A stretch of 56,309 nucleotides of DNA from Methylomonas rosea (lineage in GTDB: Bacteria > Pseudomonadota > Gammaproteobacteria > Methylococcales > Methylomonadaceae), in NCBI RefSeq assembly GCF_024505055.1, contig NZ_JANIBL010000030.1, forward strand, positions 1 through 56,309, read 5' to 3'. Under the pieces are notes generated by a model. The model had not been told where the DNA came from and did not search any database. It worked only from the letters and a program-made list of their open reading frames with translations. Made by a program: the position numbers and the translations under genes. Shown here piece after piece: positions 43,487-52,918 of this stretch. How positions within the stretch are numbered: position 1 is the stretch's first letter; every line of letters begins with the position of its first letter.

Positions 43487-44971
43487 ATGACACCCGCCGA
43501 ATTTACCGCATACGCCCAACAAGGCTACAACCGCATCCCGATCTGCCGCGAAGTGCTGGCCGATCTGGACACGCCGCTCAGCGCATATTTAAAGCTGGCC
43601 GACGGCCCTTATTCCTATTTGTTCGAATCCGTGCATGGCGGCGAGCAATGGGGACGGTATTCGATCATCGGCTTGCCTTGCAAAACCCGTATCAAAATCA
43701 GCGGCCACAGCATCACGGTCGAAAAAGACGGTCAGGTCACGCAAACGTTTGAGCACGCCCAGCCACTGGAGTGGATAGAAGAATTTCGGCAAAACTACAA
43801 CGTGCCGGACGTGCCGGGTTTGCCGCGTTTCAATGGTGGCTTGGTCGGTTATTTTGGTTACGAGACCATAGGCTATATCGAACCGCGTCTGCAACCCAGC
43901 GGCAAGCCCGATCCTATCGGCGCGCCGGATATTCTGTTGATGGTGTCGCAAGACTTGCTGATATTCGACAACCTGTCCGGCAAAATGCTGTTGCTGACCC
44001 ATGCCGATCCGGCCCAGGACAATGCTTACCACAACGCTAAAGCCAAACTTGATCGTCTGGTAGAAAAACTTCGCAAACCGCACGCCCACCCGCAACCGAA
44101 TGCCGCGACCAAGCATGTACAGGAAACCGATTTTATTTCCGGCTTTACCCAACAAGGCTTTGAAAATGCGGTACTGAAAGCCAAGCAATACATCACCGAC
44201 GGCGATTGCATGCAGGTGGTATTGTCGCAACGGATGTCGATTCCTTTCAGCGCCGCGCCGTTGGATCTATACCGGGCACTCCGCTGTCTGAATCCGTCGC
44301 CCTACATGTTTTTCATGAATCTTGACGATCTACAGGTGGTGGGCTCGTCACCGGAAATTTTGGTGCGCCTGGAAGACAACGAAATCACCGTCAGGCCAAT
44401 CGCCGGTACTCGGCGGCGCGGCGAGACACACGAACAGGATTTGGAGTTGGAAAAAGAACTGCTGGCCGATCCGAAGGAAATCGCTGAACACTTGATGCTG
44501 ATAGACCTGGGCCGCAATGACACCGGCCGAGTCGCCAAAATTGGTAGCGTCAAGCTCACCGACAAAATGATCGTCGAACGCTATTCGCACGTGATGCACA
44601 TCGTCTCCAATGTCACCGGTGAATTGCAGGAAGGCAAAAACGCGTTTGATGTACTGGCGGCCACCTTCCCGGCCGGCACCGTCAGCGGCGCGCCAAAGAT
44701 TCGGGCCATGGAAATCATCGACGAACTGGAGCCGGTCAAGCGCGGCATTTATTCCGGCGCGGTGGGTTACATTTCCTGGTCCGGCAATCTGGATACAGCG
44801 ATTGCGATCCGCACGGCGGTGATTAAAGATCAAACCTTACACATTCAGGCGGGCGCCGGCATCGTTTACGATTCCGTGCCGCGCAACGAATGGGATGAAA
44901 CAATGAACAAAGGCCGCGCGGTGTTCCGCGCCGTCAGCATGGCCGAAGCCGGCCTTGGAGGCAAAGCATGA
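43487..44971 (+). CDS. trpE: Anthranilate synthase component I
   Basis: 494 residues: [39 protein letters not shown] (feedback site with the LLES-like FES), then the chorismate-binding domain with [37 protein letters not shown] and [17 protein letters not shown]. With TrpG it makes anthranilate from chorismate and glutamine. ATG 43487 fits the family; the frame extends upstream without a ribosome-binding site. It overlaps trpG by four bases. Confidence 0.96.
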   Translation: MTPAEFTAYAQQGYNRIPICREVLADLDTPLSAYLKLADGPYSYLFESVHGGEQWGRYSIIGLPCKTRIKISGHSITVEKDGQVTQTFEHAQPLEWIEEFRQNYNVPDVPGLPRFNGGLVGYFGYETIGYIEPRLQPSGKPDPIGAPDILLMVSQDLLIFDNLSGKMLLLTHADPAQDNAYHNAKAKLDRLVEKLRKPHAHPQPNAATKHVQETDFISGFTQQGFENAVLKAKQYITDGDCMQVVLSQRMSIPFSAAPLDLYRALRCLNPSPYMFFMNLDDLQVVGSSPEILVRLEDNEITVRPIAGTRRRGETHEQDLELEKELLADPKEIAEHLMLIDLGRNDTGRVAKIGSVKLTDKMIVERYSHVMHIVSNVTGELQEGKNAFDVLAATFPAGTVSGAPKIRAMEIIDELEPVKRGIYSGAVGYISWSGNLDTAIAIRTAVIKDQTLHIQAGAGIVYDSVPRNEWDETMNKGRAVFRAVSMAEAGLGGKA

Positions 44972-45558
44972 GCGGCGTCAGATTGGTGATGGTCGACAAC
45001 TACGATTCCTTCACCTACAACCTGGTGCAATATTTCGGCGAACTCGGCGCCGACGTGGTGGTGGTGCGCAACGACGAAGTGACGGTGGAAGAAATAGAAG
45101 CGTTGCGCCCGGACAAAATCGTGATTTCCCCCGGCCCCTGCACACCGAAAGAAGCGGGTATTTCCGTGGACACGATCCACCGCTATGCCGGTAAATATCC
45201 GATTCTGGGCGTCTGTTTAGGGCATCAAAGTATCGGCTACGCCTTTGGCGGCAACATTATCCACGCCAAGCAAATCATGCACGGCAAGACTTCACCGGTT
45301 TATCACAAGGATGCCGGTGTATTCAAAGGCCTGAACAATCCATTTACCGCCACCCGTTACCATTCGCTGGTCATCGAACAAACCAGCTTACCGGATTGCC
45401 TGGAAGTGACCGCCTGGACCCAGGACGAGGCCGGTAACATCGACGAAATCATGGGTGTCAGACATAAAACCCTGGATATAGAAGGCGTGCAATTCCATCC
45501 CGAGTCGATCTTGACCGAACATGGGCACGATATGTTGCGGAATTTTTTGGAAAGGTAA
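44968..45558 (+). CDS. trpG: Anthranilate synthase component II (glutamine amidotransferase)
   Basis: 196 residues with the class I amidotransferase features: [34 protein letters not shown], catalytic Cys in [16 protein letters not shown], and His-Glu in [13 protein letters not shown]. It gives ammonia to TrpE and may also serve p-aminobenzoate synthesis. ATGA overlap with trpE. The next trp gene (trpD) is 3.8 kb away. Confidence 0.96.
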   Translation: MSGVRLVMVDNYDSFTYNLVQYFGELGADVVVVRNDEVTVEEIEALRPDKIVISPGPCTPKEAGISVDTIHRYAGKYPILGVCLGHQSIGYAFGGNIIHAKQIMHGKTSPVYHKDAGVFKGLNNPFTATRYHSLVIEQTSLPDCLEVTAWTQDEAGNIDEIMGVRHKTLDIEGVQFHPESILTEHGHDMLRNFLER

Positions 45559-45566
45559 TTTAAGGC

Positions 45567-46106
45567 GTGGGCTGGACTAAATCGCGCATATCTATAGTGC
45601 TTGGCTTGTGCTTTTGGTGGTTGCTTCTCGCTTGGGACTTATATTTTGTATACGGATGTCTGGAAGCGTTGTTTATAGGTGAAATCGGTTTTGGTCGCAG
45701 TAGCTCGATTATTGATATTGACAGGCGGCCGGGTTTGTTCTGGTTTGCTTTTTGGTTTCAACTGATTTTGGGTGTGGCGGCGCTTCCAATGATTTGGCAG
45801 CAAATTTCCGGTCTCCGAAAAAATGGTACGACACGCGACTCAGCTACACTAGCTCGCGATAAAGATTTTATTGTTGAAGTAAGCCAAATTTTCAGCCACG
45901 GCATTTTATTAAACACTCGGGAAAAGGAGCTCTATATGTCCTACGACAATTTTCCGTGGCTTAAAAACCAATCCTTTCAGGCTATCTGTAACGTAGAAGA
46001 GCCTTCCCCCAATCATTTTTATTGGCCGGACATGGATATAGACCTGACTGTGGAGATGATCAAACATCCGGAGAGATTTCCATTGCAAGCCACCAACCGT
46101 TTTTGA
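45567..46106 (+). CDS. Membrane protein with DUF2442-like C-terminal domain
   Basis: 179 residues from a GTG at 45567. Two membrane helices (ISIVLGLCFWWLLLAWDLYF and GLFWFAFWFQLILGVAALPM) are followed by a charged linker and a C-terminal part, MSYDNFPWLKNQSFQAICNV then PNHFYWPDMDIDLTVEMIKH, that resembles DUF2442 (FPWL...HWPxxDxDLTVE). DUF2442 proteins usually are small, soluble and toxin-antitoxin associated, so the membrane fusion is unusual. The start is uncertain: the nearest AAGG is one base from the GTG. Composition is more A/T-rich than trpG. Confidence 0.65.
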   Translation: MGWTKSRISIVLGLCFWWLLLAWDLYFVYGCLEALFIGEIGFGRSSSIIDIDRRPGLFWFAFWFQLILGVAALPMIWQQISGLRKNGTTRDSATLARDKDFIVEVSQIFSHGILLNTREKELYMSYDNFPWLKNQSFQAICNVEEPSPNHFYWPDMDIDLTVEMIKHPERFPLQATNRF

Positions 46107-46174
46107 ATGCCGATCCATCAAAATCGATTCGAAATATTTTGAAGAACGATTCCAGCGATCTTTGGAGGTAACTT

Positions 46175-46555
46175 ATGGGCTTGACCTATGCGACCTTAAA
46201 AATAACCAACCTATTCAACCGCAAACAAGTCGAGATAGACGCCTTGGTCGATACTGGTGCAACCTTCATGTGTGTCACCGAAGAAATTGCCTTGCAACTA
46301 GGCTTCGATATTACCGAAGTCAGCCAGCAGGTAGTGACCCTGGCTGATGGTCATCAGCGCAAAGTACCCAAAATAGCCCCCATTGAAATCGCGTTCGCCA
46401 ATCGAACCTATGTAACCGAGGCTGTGGTATTGGGCAACGAGCCTTTGCTAGGTGTTATTCCCATGGAAGCAATGGATTTAATCGTCGACCCGCGTCAGCA
46501 AGTACTGATAGTCAATCCGCAGCATCCGAACTATCCGGTAGCTTTGGCTAAATAG
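46175..46555 (+). CDS. Small soluble retropepsin-like aspartic protease
   Basis: 126 residues, start with perfect GGAGG. The clan-AA active site is IDALVDTGATFMCVTEEIA (DTGA, residues 29-32), with VVLGNEPLLGVIPMEAMDLI and the closing strand QVLIVNPQHP. No membrane segment, unlike the protease at 7494-8276. These small single-domain proteins are common in cyanobacteria and methanotrophs, often near toxin-antitoxin genes; substrates are unknown. Confidence 0.82.
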   Translation: MGLTYATLKITNLFNRKQVEIDALVDTGATFMCVTEEIALQLGFDITEVSQQVVTLADGHQRKVPKIAPIEIAFANRTYVTEAVVLGNEPLLGVIPMEAMDLIVDPRQQVLIVNPQHPNYPVALAK

Positions 46556-46588
46556 CTGCCGCAATATCCATTCTCACTTGACAGGTCT

Positions 46589-47821
46589 GTGACCCATTCA
46601 AAACATTCTGTCGCCATAATCGGCGCCGGTCCCGCAGGCCTGATGGCCTCCGAAGTATTGAGCCAAGCCGGCTTGAACGTCAGCGTTTACGATGCTATGC
46701 CCTCGGCCGGACGCAAGTTTTTGATGGCTGGCAAGGGCGGTATGAATATTACCCATTCAGAACCATTCGCGCAGTTTTTGTCCCGCTACGGTGCACGGCG
46801 CGCGGAACTGGAACCGATATTGAACGATTTTTTACCGGACGCGTTGCGGGCCTGGGTGCAAGGTTTGGGTATCGAAACCTTTGTCGGCACCTCGGGCCGC
46901 GTGTTTCCAAACGAGATGAAAGCCGCGCCGTTGTTGCGAGCTTGGCTGCATCGCCTGCGTTCCAACGGCGTGCAGTTTCGCATGCGCCATCGCTGGCTAG
47001 GTTGGGTGGAAAATGACCTACGCTTCGATACGCCCGATGGCGAGCGAATTGTCCAGGCCGATGCGGTGGTTTTGGCTTTGGGCGGTGGCAGTTGGCCGCA
47101 GTTGGGTTCGACTGGTATTTGGCAATCAATATTGTCGCAGCGCGGCATCGCAGTTGAACCACTAAAACCGGCCAATTGCGGTTTCGAAACGGTTTGGAGC
47201 GACTATTTTCGCGAGCGTTTTGCCGGCCAGCCGCTCAAGCCAGTCAGTATCCTATTCAGCAACCAGCTTGGTGAGTCGTTCAACCAGCAAGGTGAATTGA
47301 CGGTAGCCGAGTACGGTTTGGAAGGCGGCTTGATCTATGCGTTGTCCGCGCCGGTGCGCGAGGAAATCGCTGCCAGGGGTTCTGCGTTGATACAGTTGGA
47401 TTTGCTGCCGGATCGCAGCTTGGCAAATATCATCGACCGTCTGGCCAAGCCGCGCGGTAAGGACAGCTTGAGCAATCATCTGCGCAAACGTTTAGGTATT
47501 AGCGGCGCCAAAGCCGCTTTGTTGCGCGAAACCTTGTCTGCCGCCGAAATGGACGATCCAGCCAAACTTGCCATAACCTTGAAAGCACTGCCCATCACGC
47601 TAACGGCTACCCGGCCTATTGCAGAAGCGATCAGTAGTGCCGGCGGCGTCAGTTTCACCGAGTTGGACCAACAGCTGATGCTGCGAAAGTTTCCCGGCTT
47701 GTTCGTGGCGGGAGAAATGCTCGATTGGGAAGCGCCGACGGGTGGATATCTGCTCACTGCCTGCTTGGCCACCGGCCGCGCGGCAGGTTTAGGGGCCTTA
47801 GCTTGGCTACGGCAGCAATGA
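46589..47821 (+). CDS. TIGR03862/HI0933-family FAD-binding flavoprotein
   Basis: 410 residues: N-terminal FAD motif SVAIIGAGPAGLMASEVLSQ, PSAGRKFLMAGKGGMNITHS (GKGGxN typical of HI0933-like proteins), VLALGGGSWPQLGSTGIW, and the C-terminal FAD contact LFVAGEMLDWEAPTGGYLLT. The family comprises predicted NAD(P)/FAD oxidoreductases without a settled reaction. GTG start at 46589; the ribosome-binding site ACAGG is close (three bases), so the exact start is uncertain. Confidence 0.88.
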   Translation: MTHSKHSVAIIGAGPAGLMASEVLSQAGLNVSVYDAMPSAGRKFLMAGKGGMNITHSEPFAQFLSRYGARRAELEPILNDFLPDALRAWVQGLGIETFVGTSGRVFPNEMKAAPLLRAWLHRLRSNGVQFRMRHRWLGWVENDLRFDTPDGERIVQADAVVLALGGGSWPQLGSTGIWQSILSQRGIAVEPLKPANCGFETVWSDYFRERFAGQPLKPVSILFSNQLGESFNQQGELTVAEYGLEGGLIYALSAPVREEIAARGSALIQLDLLPDRSLANIIDRLAKPRGKDSLSNHLRKRLGISGAKAALLRETLSAAEMDDPAKLAITLKALPITLTATRPIAEAISSAGGVSFTELDQQLMLRKFPGLFVAGEMLDWEAPTGGYLLTACLATGRAAGLGALAWLRQQ

Positions 47822-48001
47822 GAATCGGGAGTTTTGGCGGCGGCTGTTGGCCGAATCCGACCGATTGAATCGTTCGGGTTTTTGAAAAATAAACGCCTGC
47901 TAAATAACCGCATCAAGGATGCCGACCGGGAAATATGAAAGTCAAATGACGGCAGGACAAAATGCCCGCCGAGGTGATCATTGGGCCAGTGCAATTCCAA
48001 T

Positions 48002-48027
48002 AAAAAGGGGTAGACGGAAGCTACCCC
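48002..48027 (-). terminator. Rho-independent terminator of the exoprotein gene
   Basis: On the minus strand GGGGTAG, a 7-base loop, CTACCCC, then TTTTT (48027 down to 48002). It lies 14 bases past the stop of the VPLPGA exoprotein gene. Confidence 0.8.
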
Positions 48028-48040
48028 CCAATCATCTAAT

Positions 48041-48883
48041 TTAGCTCGCGGCTTTTGCGAATGATTTCATCATGCGGATAGTATTCGCCGACCGCAGTGA
48101 GGCGGCTCCGGCTAATGCGCTGCCGAATAGCCAGAAAGCGCCGGGTAACGGTACGCTTCCGCCGCCTCCGCTGCCGTAGTCGTAACCGGAAACATATGCA
48201 TTGGTACTCGCGGAAAAGTTTCCGCTCCAGCCGTCTTTAAAGACCAAAGCGACAGACAAGACATCGGTTTCCGCAACGGGCGCGGAGCCGCTTGAAATAT
48301 ATCGGTTGATATTTTGGTTAACTGACCCGGAATGCTCGCCGTTGTAATAACTCAAATTGAAGTTAATGTTGGAGCTTGCCGAGGCATTACTCGACGTACC
48401 CACGTCTCCCGTCAAACTGTAATTCGCCTCAAAAAGTAAAAGCCCGCTACCTTGCACGGTAAAATTGCCGGATCGTTGACTATTGCTACTAGCCGATAAG
48501 CCTTGATAAGGAAAGGCGCCGTCGATTGAAGCATTGGATTTTATCTCGCTAATCGATGTGGAGCTGGAAGCAGACTTGCTATAGCTTGATGTGGATACCC
48601 CTTCGGTGGCCGTAGTCCCGGAGCTCCAATTTGCCGCGCTGTCATTGGCATAGTAGTAACCATAATTTACTTGGCTGTTGTCATTCTGGTTACTCCAGGT
48701 CAAGGTCGGCAGGCCATTCCCGATATCGATGGCTGTAATTTTAAAGGTACTCCAGTCGATGGCCGCGCTCGCGGAAATCATGGCCGCCCCAGCGGGTTGC
48801 ACAACGCAAAGAGGCAGTGCCAGCAAACTGAATAGGTAAGTCTTAATGCAAAGTCGCCGAATCGGCTTAGAAAGGTGTTTCAT
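48041..48883 (-). CDS. Exoprotein with VPLPGA (PEP-CTERM-like) sorting signal
   Basis: 280 residues from ATG 48883 (GGAG eight bases upstream). Signal peptide: TYLFSLLALPLCVVQPAGA. The mature chain is Ser/Asn-rich beta structure (SSSSTSISEIKSNASIDG). The C-terminus has the tripartite sorting signal: VPLPGAFWLFGSALAGAASL, with a motif, a hydrophobic helix and then basic residues (LRSANTIRMMKSFAK). Such proteins are recognised by exosortase and linked to exopolysaccharide; the exosortase gene is not here. Function of the body is unknown. Lone leftward gene between the trpG and trpD regions. Confidence 0.85.
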   Translation of the reverse strand: MKHLSKPIRRLCIKTYLFSLLALPLCVVQPAGAAMISASAAIDWSTFKITAIDIGNGLPTLTWSNQNDNSQVNYGYYYANDSAANWSSGTTATEGVSTSSYSKSASSSTSISEIKSNASIDGAFPYQGLSASSNSQRSGNFTVQGSGLLLFEANYSLTGDVGTSSNASASSNINFNLSYYNGEHSGSVNQNINRYISSGSAPVAETDVLSVALVFKDGWSGNFSASTNAYVSGYDYGSGGGGSVPLPGAFWLFGSALAGAASLRSANTIRMMKSFAKAAS

Positions 48884-49341
48884 GGTCGTTTCTCCATTGA
48901 TTAACGGGAACAATTTTTTCGCGCATTACCAAACGGCCAAAGGCCATCGCCATGCACTATAAGACTAGCTGACGGCATCAAGCCGCTTACTTAAAAAGCT
49001 AGTCTTAAGCGTCATTTAACAGCTAAATTAGCCACCGTCAATTACCCTGGAGACAATACGGATTAATCAATGCGTAAAGTCAAAAAAACTTGAAATTTAT
49101 AAATTATCTTGAGGTTAAAACGGCCTTTTTTACCTACCAATAGCGATGCCCCGATACCGGATTTCAGCCCCGCCGTCTGCTTTTGTGGCATGAGATGCTT
49201 ACCCCCGCAAACTTAACGTTCGCGAGATTCTATCGTCCAAAGCGACCGGGTTCGCTCCGGATTCAGCATCTGCCAGGTTTTCTATAATTGCCGGCGTTTG
49301 TTATCATCCCAACCTCGACAAATACACTGGCTATCCATTCC
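48884..49341. other. Intergenic stretch before trpD
   Basis: About 460 bases holding the divergent promoter region of the exoprotein gene and trpD. The only marked structure is the 11-bp inverted repeat at 48960-49007. No RNA gene or trp leader peptide was recognised. Confidence 0.5.
48960..49007. repeat. Perfect 11-bp inverted repeat
   Basis: TAAGACTAGCT (48960-48970) and AGCTAGTCTTA (48997-49007), spacer 26 bases, upstream of the exoprotein gene. Could be a repeat unit, a transcript hairpin or a regulator site. Confidence 0.6.
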
Positions 49342-50358
49342 ATGCAAATCCAAGCCACGCTGCAAAAACTTCTGGATAAACAAGACCTCAGCACCGAGGA
49401 AATGCGCGCGGTGATGCGTACCATGATGCAAGGCGAGCTGACCGATGCGCAAATCGCCGGTTTTTTAATTGCGTTGCGCTGCAAGGGCGAAACTATCGAA
49501 GAAATTGCCGCGGCGGTCAGCGTGTTGCGCGAGCTGGTGCGCCAAGTGCCGGTACACGGCGAACATGTGATAGACACCTGCGGCACCGGCGGCGACGGCG
49601 CCAATACTTTTAATATATCCACCACCGCCGCCTTCGTGGTCGCGGCGGCGGGCGGCAAAGTAGCTAAGCACGGGAATCGCTCGGTATCCAGCAGTTGCGG
49701 CAGTGCCGATGTATTGGAAGCGGCCGGCATCAATCTGGATATGCCTGCTGAACAAGTGGCGCAATGCGTAAACGAAATTGGAGTGGGCTTTTTGTTTGCC
49801 GCCAAACATCACAGCGCAGTGCGCCACACCGTCGGCCCGCGTAAGGAAATGGGCGTGCGCACTCTGTTCAATCTGATCGGCCCGCTCTCCAACCCGGCCA
49901 ATGCCCCGCATCAATTGATCGGCGTGTTCGATAAACAATGGCTGGTGCCGGTCGCGGAAGTCCTGAAAAAACTGGGCAGCAAGCATGTGTTGGTAGTGCA
50001 CGCGCGGGACGGACTGGATGAAATCAGTATCGCCGCACCGACCGACGTTGCCGAATTAATCGACGGTATTGTCCATTGCTACACCATCACGCCTGAAGGA
50101 TTTGGTTTGTCCCGCGCCAGCCTGGAAACCTTGTCGATTACCTGCGCCGCCGATAGCCTGGCTATCATCCGCGCGGTATTGAACAACCAACCTGGCCCGG
50201 CCCGCGACATTGTCGCCTTAAATGCTGGCGCGGCGATTTATGCCGCCGATTTGACCGATTCGCTGGATGCCGGCATTCGCCGGGCACATCAGGTTTTGGC
50301 GGATGGGAGTGCGTTGGGTAAGTTTGAGGCGTTGATTGAGTATTCCAAAGCTGGTTAA
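49342..50358 (+). CDS. trpD: Anthranilate phosphoribosyltransferase
   Basis: 338 residues: [20 protein letters not shown], the PRPP-binding [40 protein letters not shown] and [20 protein letters not shown]. It joins anthranilate and PRPP. ATG 49342 fits the family start ([15 protein letters not shown]); the frame extends further upstream without support. A HigBA-like toxin-antitoxin pair starts 39 bases after its stop. Confidence 0.96.
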   Translation: MQIQATLQKLLDKQDLSTEEMRAVMRTMMQGELTDAQIAGFLIALRCKGETIEEIAAAVSVLRELVRQVPVHGEHVIDTCGTGGDGANTFNISTTAAFVVAAAGGKVAKHGNRSVSSSCGSADVLEAAGINLDMPAEQVAQCVNEIGVGFLFAAKHHSAVRHTVGPRKEMGVRTLFNLIGPLSNPANAPHQLIGVFDKQWLVPVAEVLKKLGSKHVLVVHARDGLDEISIAAPTDVAELIDGIVHCYTITPEGFGLSRASLETLSITCAADSLAIIRAVLNNQPGPARDIVALNAGAAIYAADLTDSLDAGIRRAHQVLADGSALGKFEALIEYSKAG

Positions 50359-50362
50359 AGTA

Positions 50363-50391
50363 TTGACGTAATGTAATCGTTCGATTACAGT
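50363..50391 (+). promoter_or_regulatory. Promoter with embedded operator for the higBA-like pair
   Basis: TTGACG (50363-50368) and TACAGT (50386-50391) are 17 bases apart. Between and overlapping them lies a perfect dyad, TGTAATCG-TT-CGATTACA (50372-50389), well placed for repression by the antitoxin. The predicted transcript start is at or next to the toxin ATG (50398). Confidence 0.65.
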
Positions 50392-50397
50392 TTCTGT

Positions 50398-50694
50398 ATG
50401 TACACAATCAAACAACTCCCCGCATTCAGCGAATGGCTGTTTGGCTTGAAAGATGGATTGACCCGTCGCCGTTTGGCGCGCCGATTGGAAAAAGCCCAAC
50501 AAGGCAAACTCGGCGACGTGAAAACCGTAGGCGAGGGTGTTTTTGAAATGCGTGAACATTTCGGTCCGGGCTGGCGGATGTACTACGTGCAGCGGGGCGA
50601 TGTGTTGATTGTGATGCTGGGTGGCGGTGATAAATCCAGTCAGACCGCTGATATTGCCAAAGCTCAACGCCTAGCCGCGTTGTTGGAGGACTGA
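50398..50694 (+). CDS. higB: HigB/RelE-like toxin (addiction-module killer family)
   Basis: 98 residues with the TIGR02683 pattern: MYTIKQLPAFSEWLFGLKD, RRRLARRLEKAQQGKLGDVK, GEGVFEMREHFGPGWRMYYV and MLGGGDKSSQTADIAKAQ. It is a RelE-fold mRNA endonuclease toxin. The family starts exactly at this ATG, but no Shine-Dalgarno sequence precedes it and the predicted promoter ends within six bases, suggesting a leaderless message. The antitoxin gene follows after three bases. Confidence 0.9.
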   Translation: MYTIKQLPAFSEWLFGLKDGLTRRRLARRLEKAQQGKLGDVKTVGEGVFEMREHFGPGWRMYYVQRGDVLIVMLGGGDKSSQTADIAKAQRLAALLED

Positions 50695-50697
50695 ATC

Positions 50698-51003
50698 ATG
50701 AATGAAAAAATTAAAATCGCCGACTTACCCGTGTTTGACATTACCGAACATCTGGATAGCGATCAAGCCATTGCCGAATACCTGACCGTGGTTCTGGAAG
50801 AAGATGACTCCGCAGCCTTGGCCCATGCACTCGGCAGCATCGCCAGAGCGCGAGGCATGACCGAGATTGCCAATGCCGCCGGCATCAGTCGCGAAGCTTT
50901 GTATAAAGCCTTACGCGCCGATGCCCAGCCACGCTTCGAGACTATTGCCAAGGTTTGTAAGGCGCTTGGGGTTAAGTTGACGGTGCAGACGATAGCGGCT
51001 TGA
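50698..51003 (+). CDS. higA: HigA-like antitoxin (addiction-module antidote family)
   Basis: 101 residues: LPVFDITEHLDSDQAIAEYL and a helix-turn-helix ARGMTEIANAAGISREALYK then ALRADAQPRFETIAKVCKAL, matching TIGR02684. It binds the toxin and likely the dyad at 50372-50389. The ATG has a usable GGAGGA upstream inside the toxin 3' end. Its stop is nine bases from the left arm of the long inverted repeat. Confidence 0.9.
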   Translation: MNEKIKIADLPVFDITEHLDSDQAIAEYLTVVLEEDDSAALAHALGSIARARGMTEIANAAGISREALYKALRADAQPRFETIAKVCKALGVKLTVQTIAA

Positions 51004-51012
51004 GATTACATG

Positions 51013-51264
51013 TGTGTCGCTATCGCGACGGCTTGATTTAAAGTCGGTTCGCGCACCGACAGGCGCGATACTTTCTTTTGTTTGGCCAAAAGAAAGTATC
51101 CAAAGAAAAAGCCACCCCGATGCCGCTAGCTTCCTGCGCGCCGTAGGGTTTGAACGGGGTTTTCGGAAGGGCTATCCATAGCCCTCCGAAAACGAGCGGC
51201 ATCCCTGCCGCTCCCCTGTGGGCCAATCCGTCCAAACCCTCCGGTGCTCGGCGCGGCATAGGGG
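51013..51264. repeat. Left arm of ~250-bp inverted repeat (multi-hairpin element)
   Basis: This arm is the reverse complement of 52919-53168 over its whole length with scattered differences (roughly nine bases in ten match by eye). It is built of several hairpins, for example GATACTTTCTTTTG (51067-51080) with its exact complement at 51087-51100, and a longer stem around GGGCTATCCATAGCCC (51169-51184). No open frame of substance and no transposase motif lies within it. Confidence 0.85.
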
Positions 51265-51422
51265 ATTAACCCCGTCGCGAGAAGAAAAGTTGTTGGATAA
51301 ATTTTTATCTGGGTTTTCAAGTTCTATCGCAGGATGCTTCAGATGTTAGGAGGCCTATCTGTCGCGAACGATGCTATCTAGTTTGTTCAGCACATCCTAC
51401 GAGCTAAAAGTAAATATATTCA

Positions 51423-52796
51423 ATGGAAATTATATTTCAAAATATACCTAGGAAATTGCATAAAAAACTACAGTGTTCTTTTTCTTCTATCATGAATAAG
51501 AAAAATTTCATTATCCCTTCCTGTTTAGAAGATATTGAAAATTACCCAAATGACCTCCATAAATCAAGGCTGGCTTATTCTCGCGAGACATGCAATTTAT
51601 TTTTAGATTTTTGTAAAGAATTTATGGCTTGGGAGGATATTAGTGGGGTTGCTAGTTTAGATACTGTTTTTTCAGCGTTTGTGGAGTCAGTTGATGAACA
51701 TTTTTTTACGAGAAATAAATCTGATTTTGATTTTTTTGTTTCTTCATGGATTGAGAAAATTAACTCAAAACTACATAAATATAGCTTTTACTTTCCTGTA
51801 GAAGGGTTGATGTTAAAAGATATATCGCAAGAGGCGTTCGGCGATGTATCGATAGTTTTATTTGATAAAATATTAGCTGACCGATTTTTTGATGACAACA
51901 AGAGTGATAATCATCGATGGACAGAACATTTGCATTCAACTTTAAATAAAACTTCTGTTGGAAAAACTGTTTTAGTGGTAAGTATTTTTGGTTGTCGCTA
52001 TTTATCTGAACTAGTCGCCAGAGAGAAGGCGAATGCGGTAATTTCTTATTTTAGATTCATATTTTGTGTGTTCCACCATGATCGTGTGAAAGAAGGTTTG
52101 GTTAAGATTTCTATAGAAAACGAATGGCCTAAAAAAAATTCGGATTTTTTTTATGTTGAGTCTAACAGTATTTCCTTACCTAATCATCGGGGGGCGGCCC
52201 CATTACTTCCTTTTGACATTTATAGAAAAAACCTTTCCGATTTAAAGAAAAATGGTTATTTAAATGAGTTAAGTGTGTTTATTTTTTATCCTTCTAATAA
52301 CTATGAAAAGGCAGTTAAATCTGCTATTTATTGGATCGGAGAAGCTCAAAACGATTTCAAAACAGATTCGGCGTTCGTCAAGTATTGGATTTCCATTGAA
52401 AGCTTGCTGACAACAGGTTTTCATTCTCAACAGGGAATAACAAAAAATCTTATTGACGGCGTATCTATTTTAATTTGGTATTGCGGACACGAGTTTAGTG
52501 ACAGGCCTAATATTCGTTGCTTATCAAAGCGCATTAATGTACTTTATGATCTTAGATCTAAAATTGTTCATGAAGGCGATGGAGTTAAAATTAATCACGG
52601 TGACTTAAGTGACATATGCAAATACTCATCTTGGCTCATAATATGTTTTTTATGGTTACGATCAAATTTTAATTACACCGAATGCGAACAAGTCAGAAAA
52701 CTAGTTAAAAAACTGAAAGCAGCTGATTTTTCTGAAGACTTTGAAATCAGAACCAAAAGCCTACTATTGGCCGCTCAAGGAAATACAACAATTTAA
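51423..52796 (+). CDS. AT-rich HEPN-like (Apea-type) protein
   Basis: 457 residues, roughly one-third G+C by eye against >50% in flanking trp genes. Residues ~315-415 resemble Apea-type HEPN domains: FVKYWISIESLLTTGFHSQ, then LSKRINVLYDLRSKIVHEGD with the R-x4-H motif (Arg378, His383) that forms HEPN RNase sites. The first ~300 residues are unassigned. HEPN proteins with this motif usually are RNases in defence, toxin or abortive-infection systems; activity here is inference. No ribosome-binding site is obvious before the ATG. It is bracketed by the inverted-repeat arms and separates trpD/higBA from trpC. Confidence 0.72.
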   Translation: MEIIFQNIPRKLHKKLQCSFSSIMNKKNFIIPSCLEDIENYPNDLHKSRLAYSRETCNLFLDFCKEFMAWEDISGVASLDTVFSAFVESVDEHFFTRNKSDFDFFVSSWIEKINSKLHKYSFYFPVEGLMLKDISQEAFGDVSIVLFDKILADRFFDDNKSDNHRWTEHLHSTLNKTSVGKTVLVVSIFGCRYLSELVAREKANAVISYFRFIFCVFHHDRVKEGLVKISIENEWPKKNSDFFYVESNSISLPNHRGAAPLLPFDIYRKNLSDLKKNGYLNELSVFIFYPSNNYEKAVKSAIYWIGEAQNDFKTDSAFVKYWISIESLLTTGFHSQQGITKNLIDGVSILIWYCGHEFSDRPNIRCLSKRINVLYDLRSKIVHEGDGVKINHGDLSDICKYSSWLIICFLWLRSNFNYTECEQVRKLVKKLKAADFSEDFEIRTKSLLLAAQGNTTI

Positions 52797-52918
52797 AGAA
52801 TTTCTTTAATAAATGCATAAATATGGCGGATTCAAAACCAGTCTGCGCCCGATTAAGATTAAATTCTCGGTCCTACCGGCCCAGTTTTTCCAACTTAGAA
52901 TTCCGGGACGGTTTTCTC

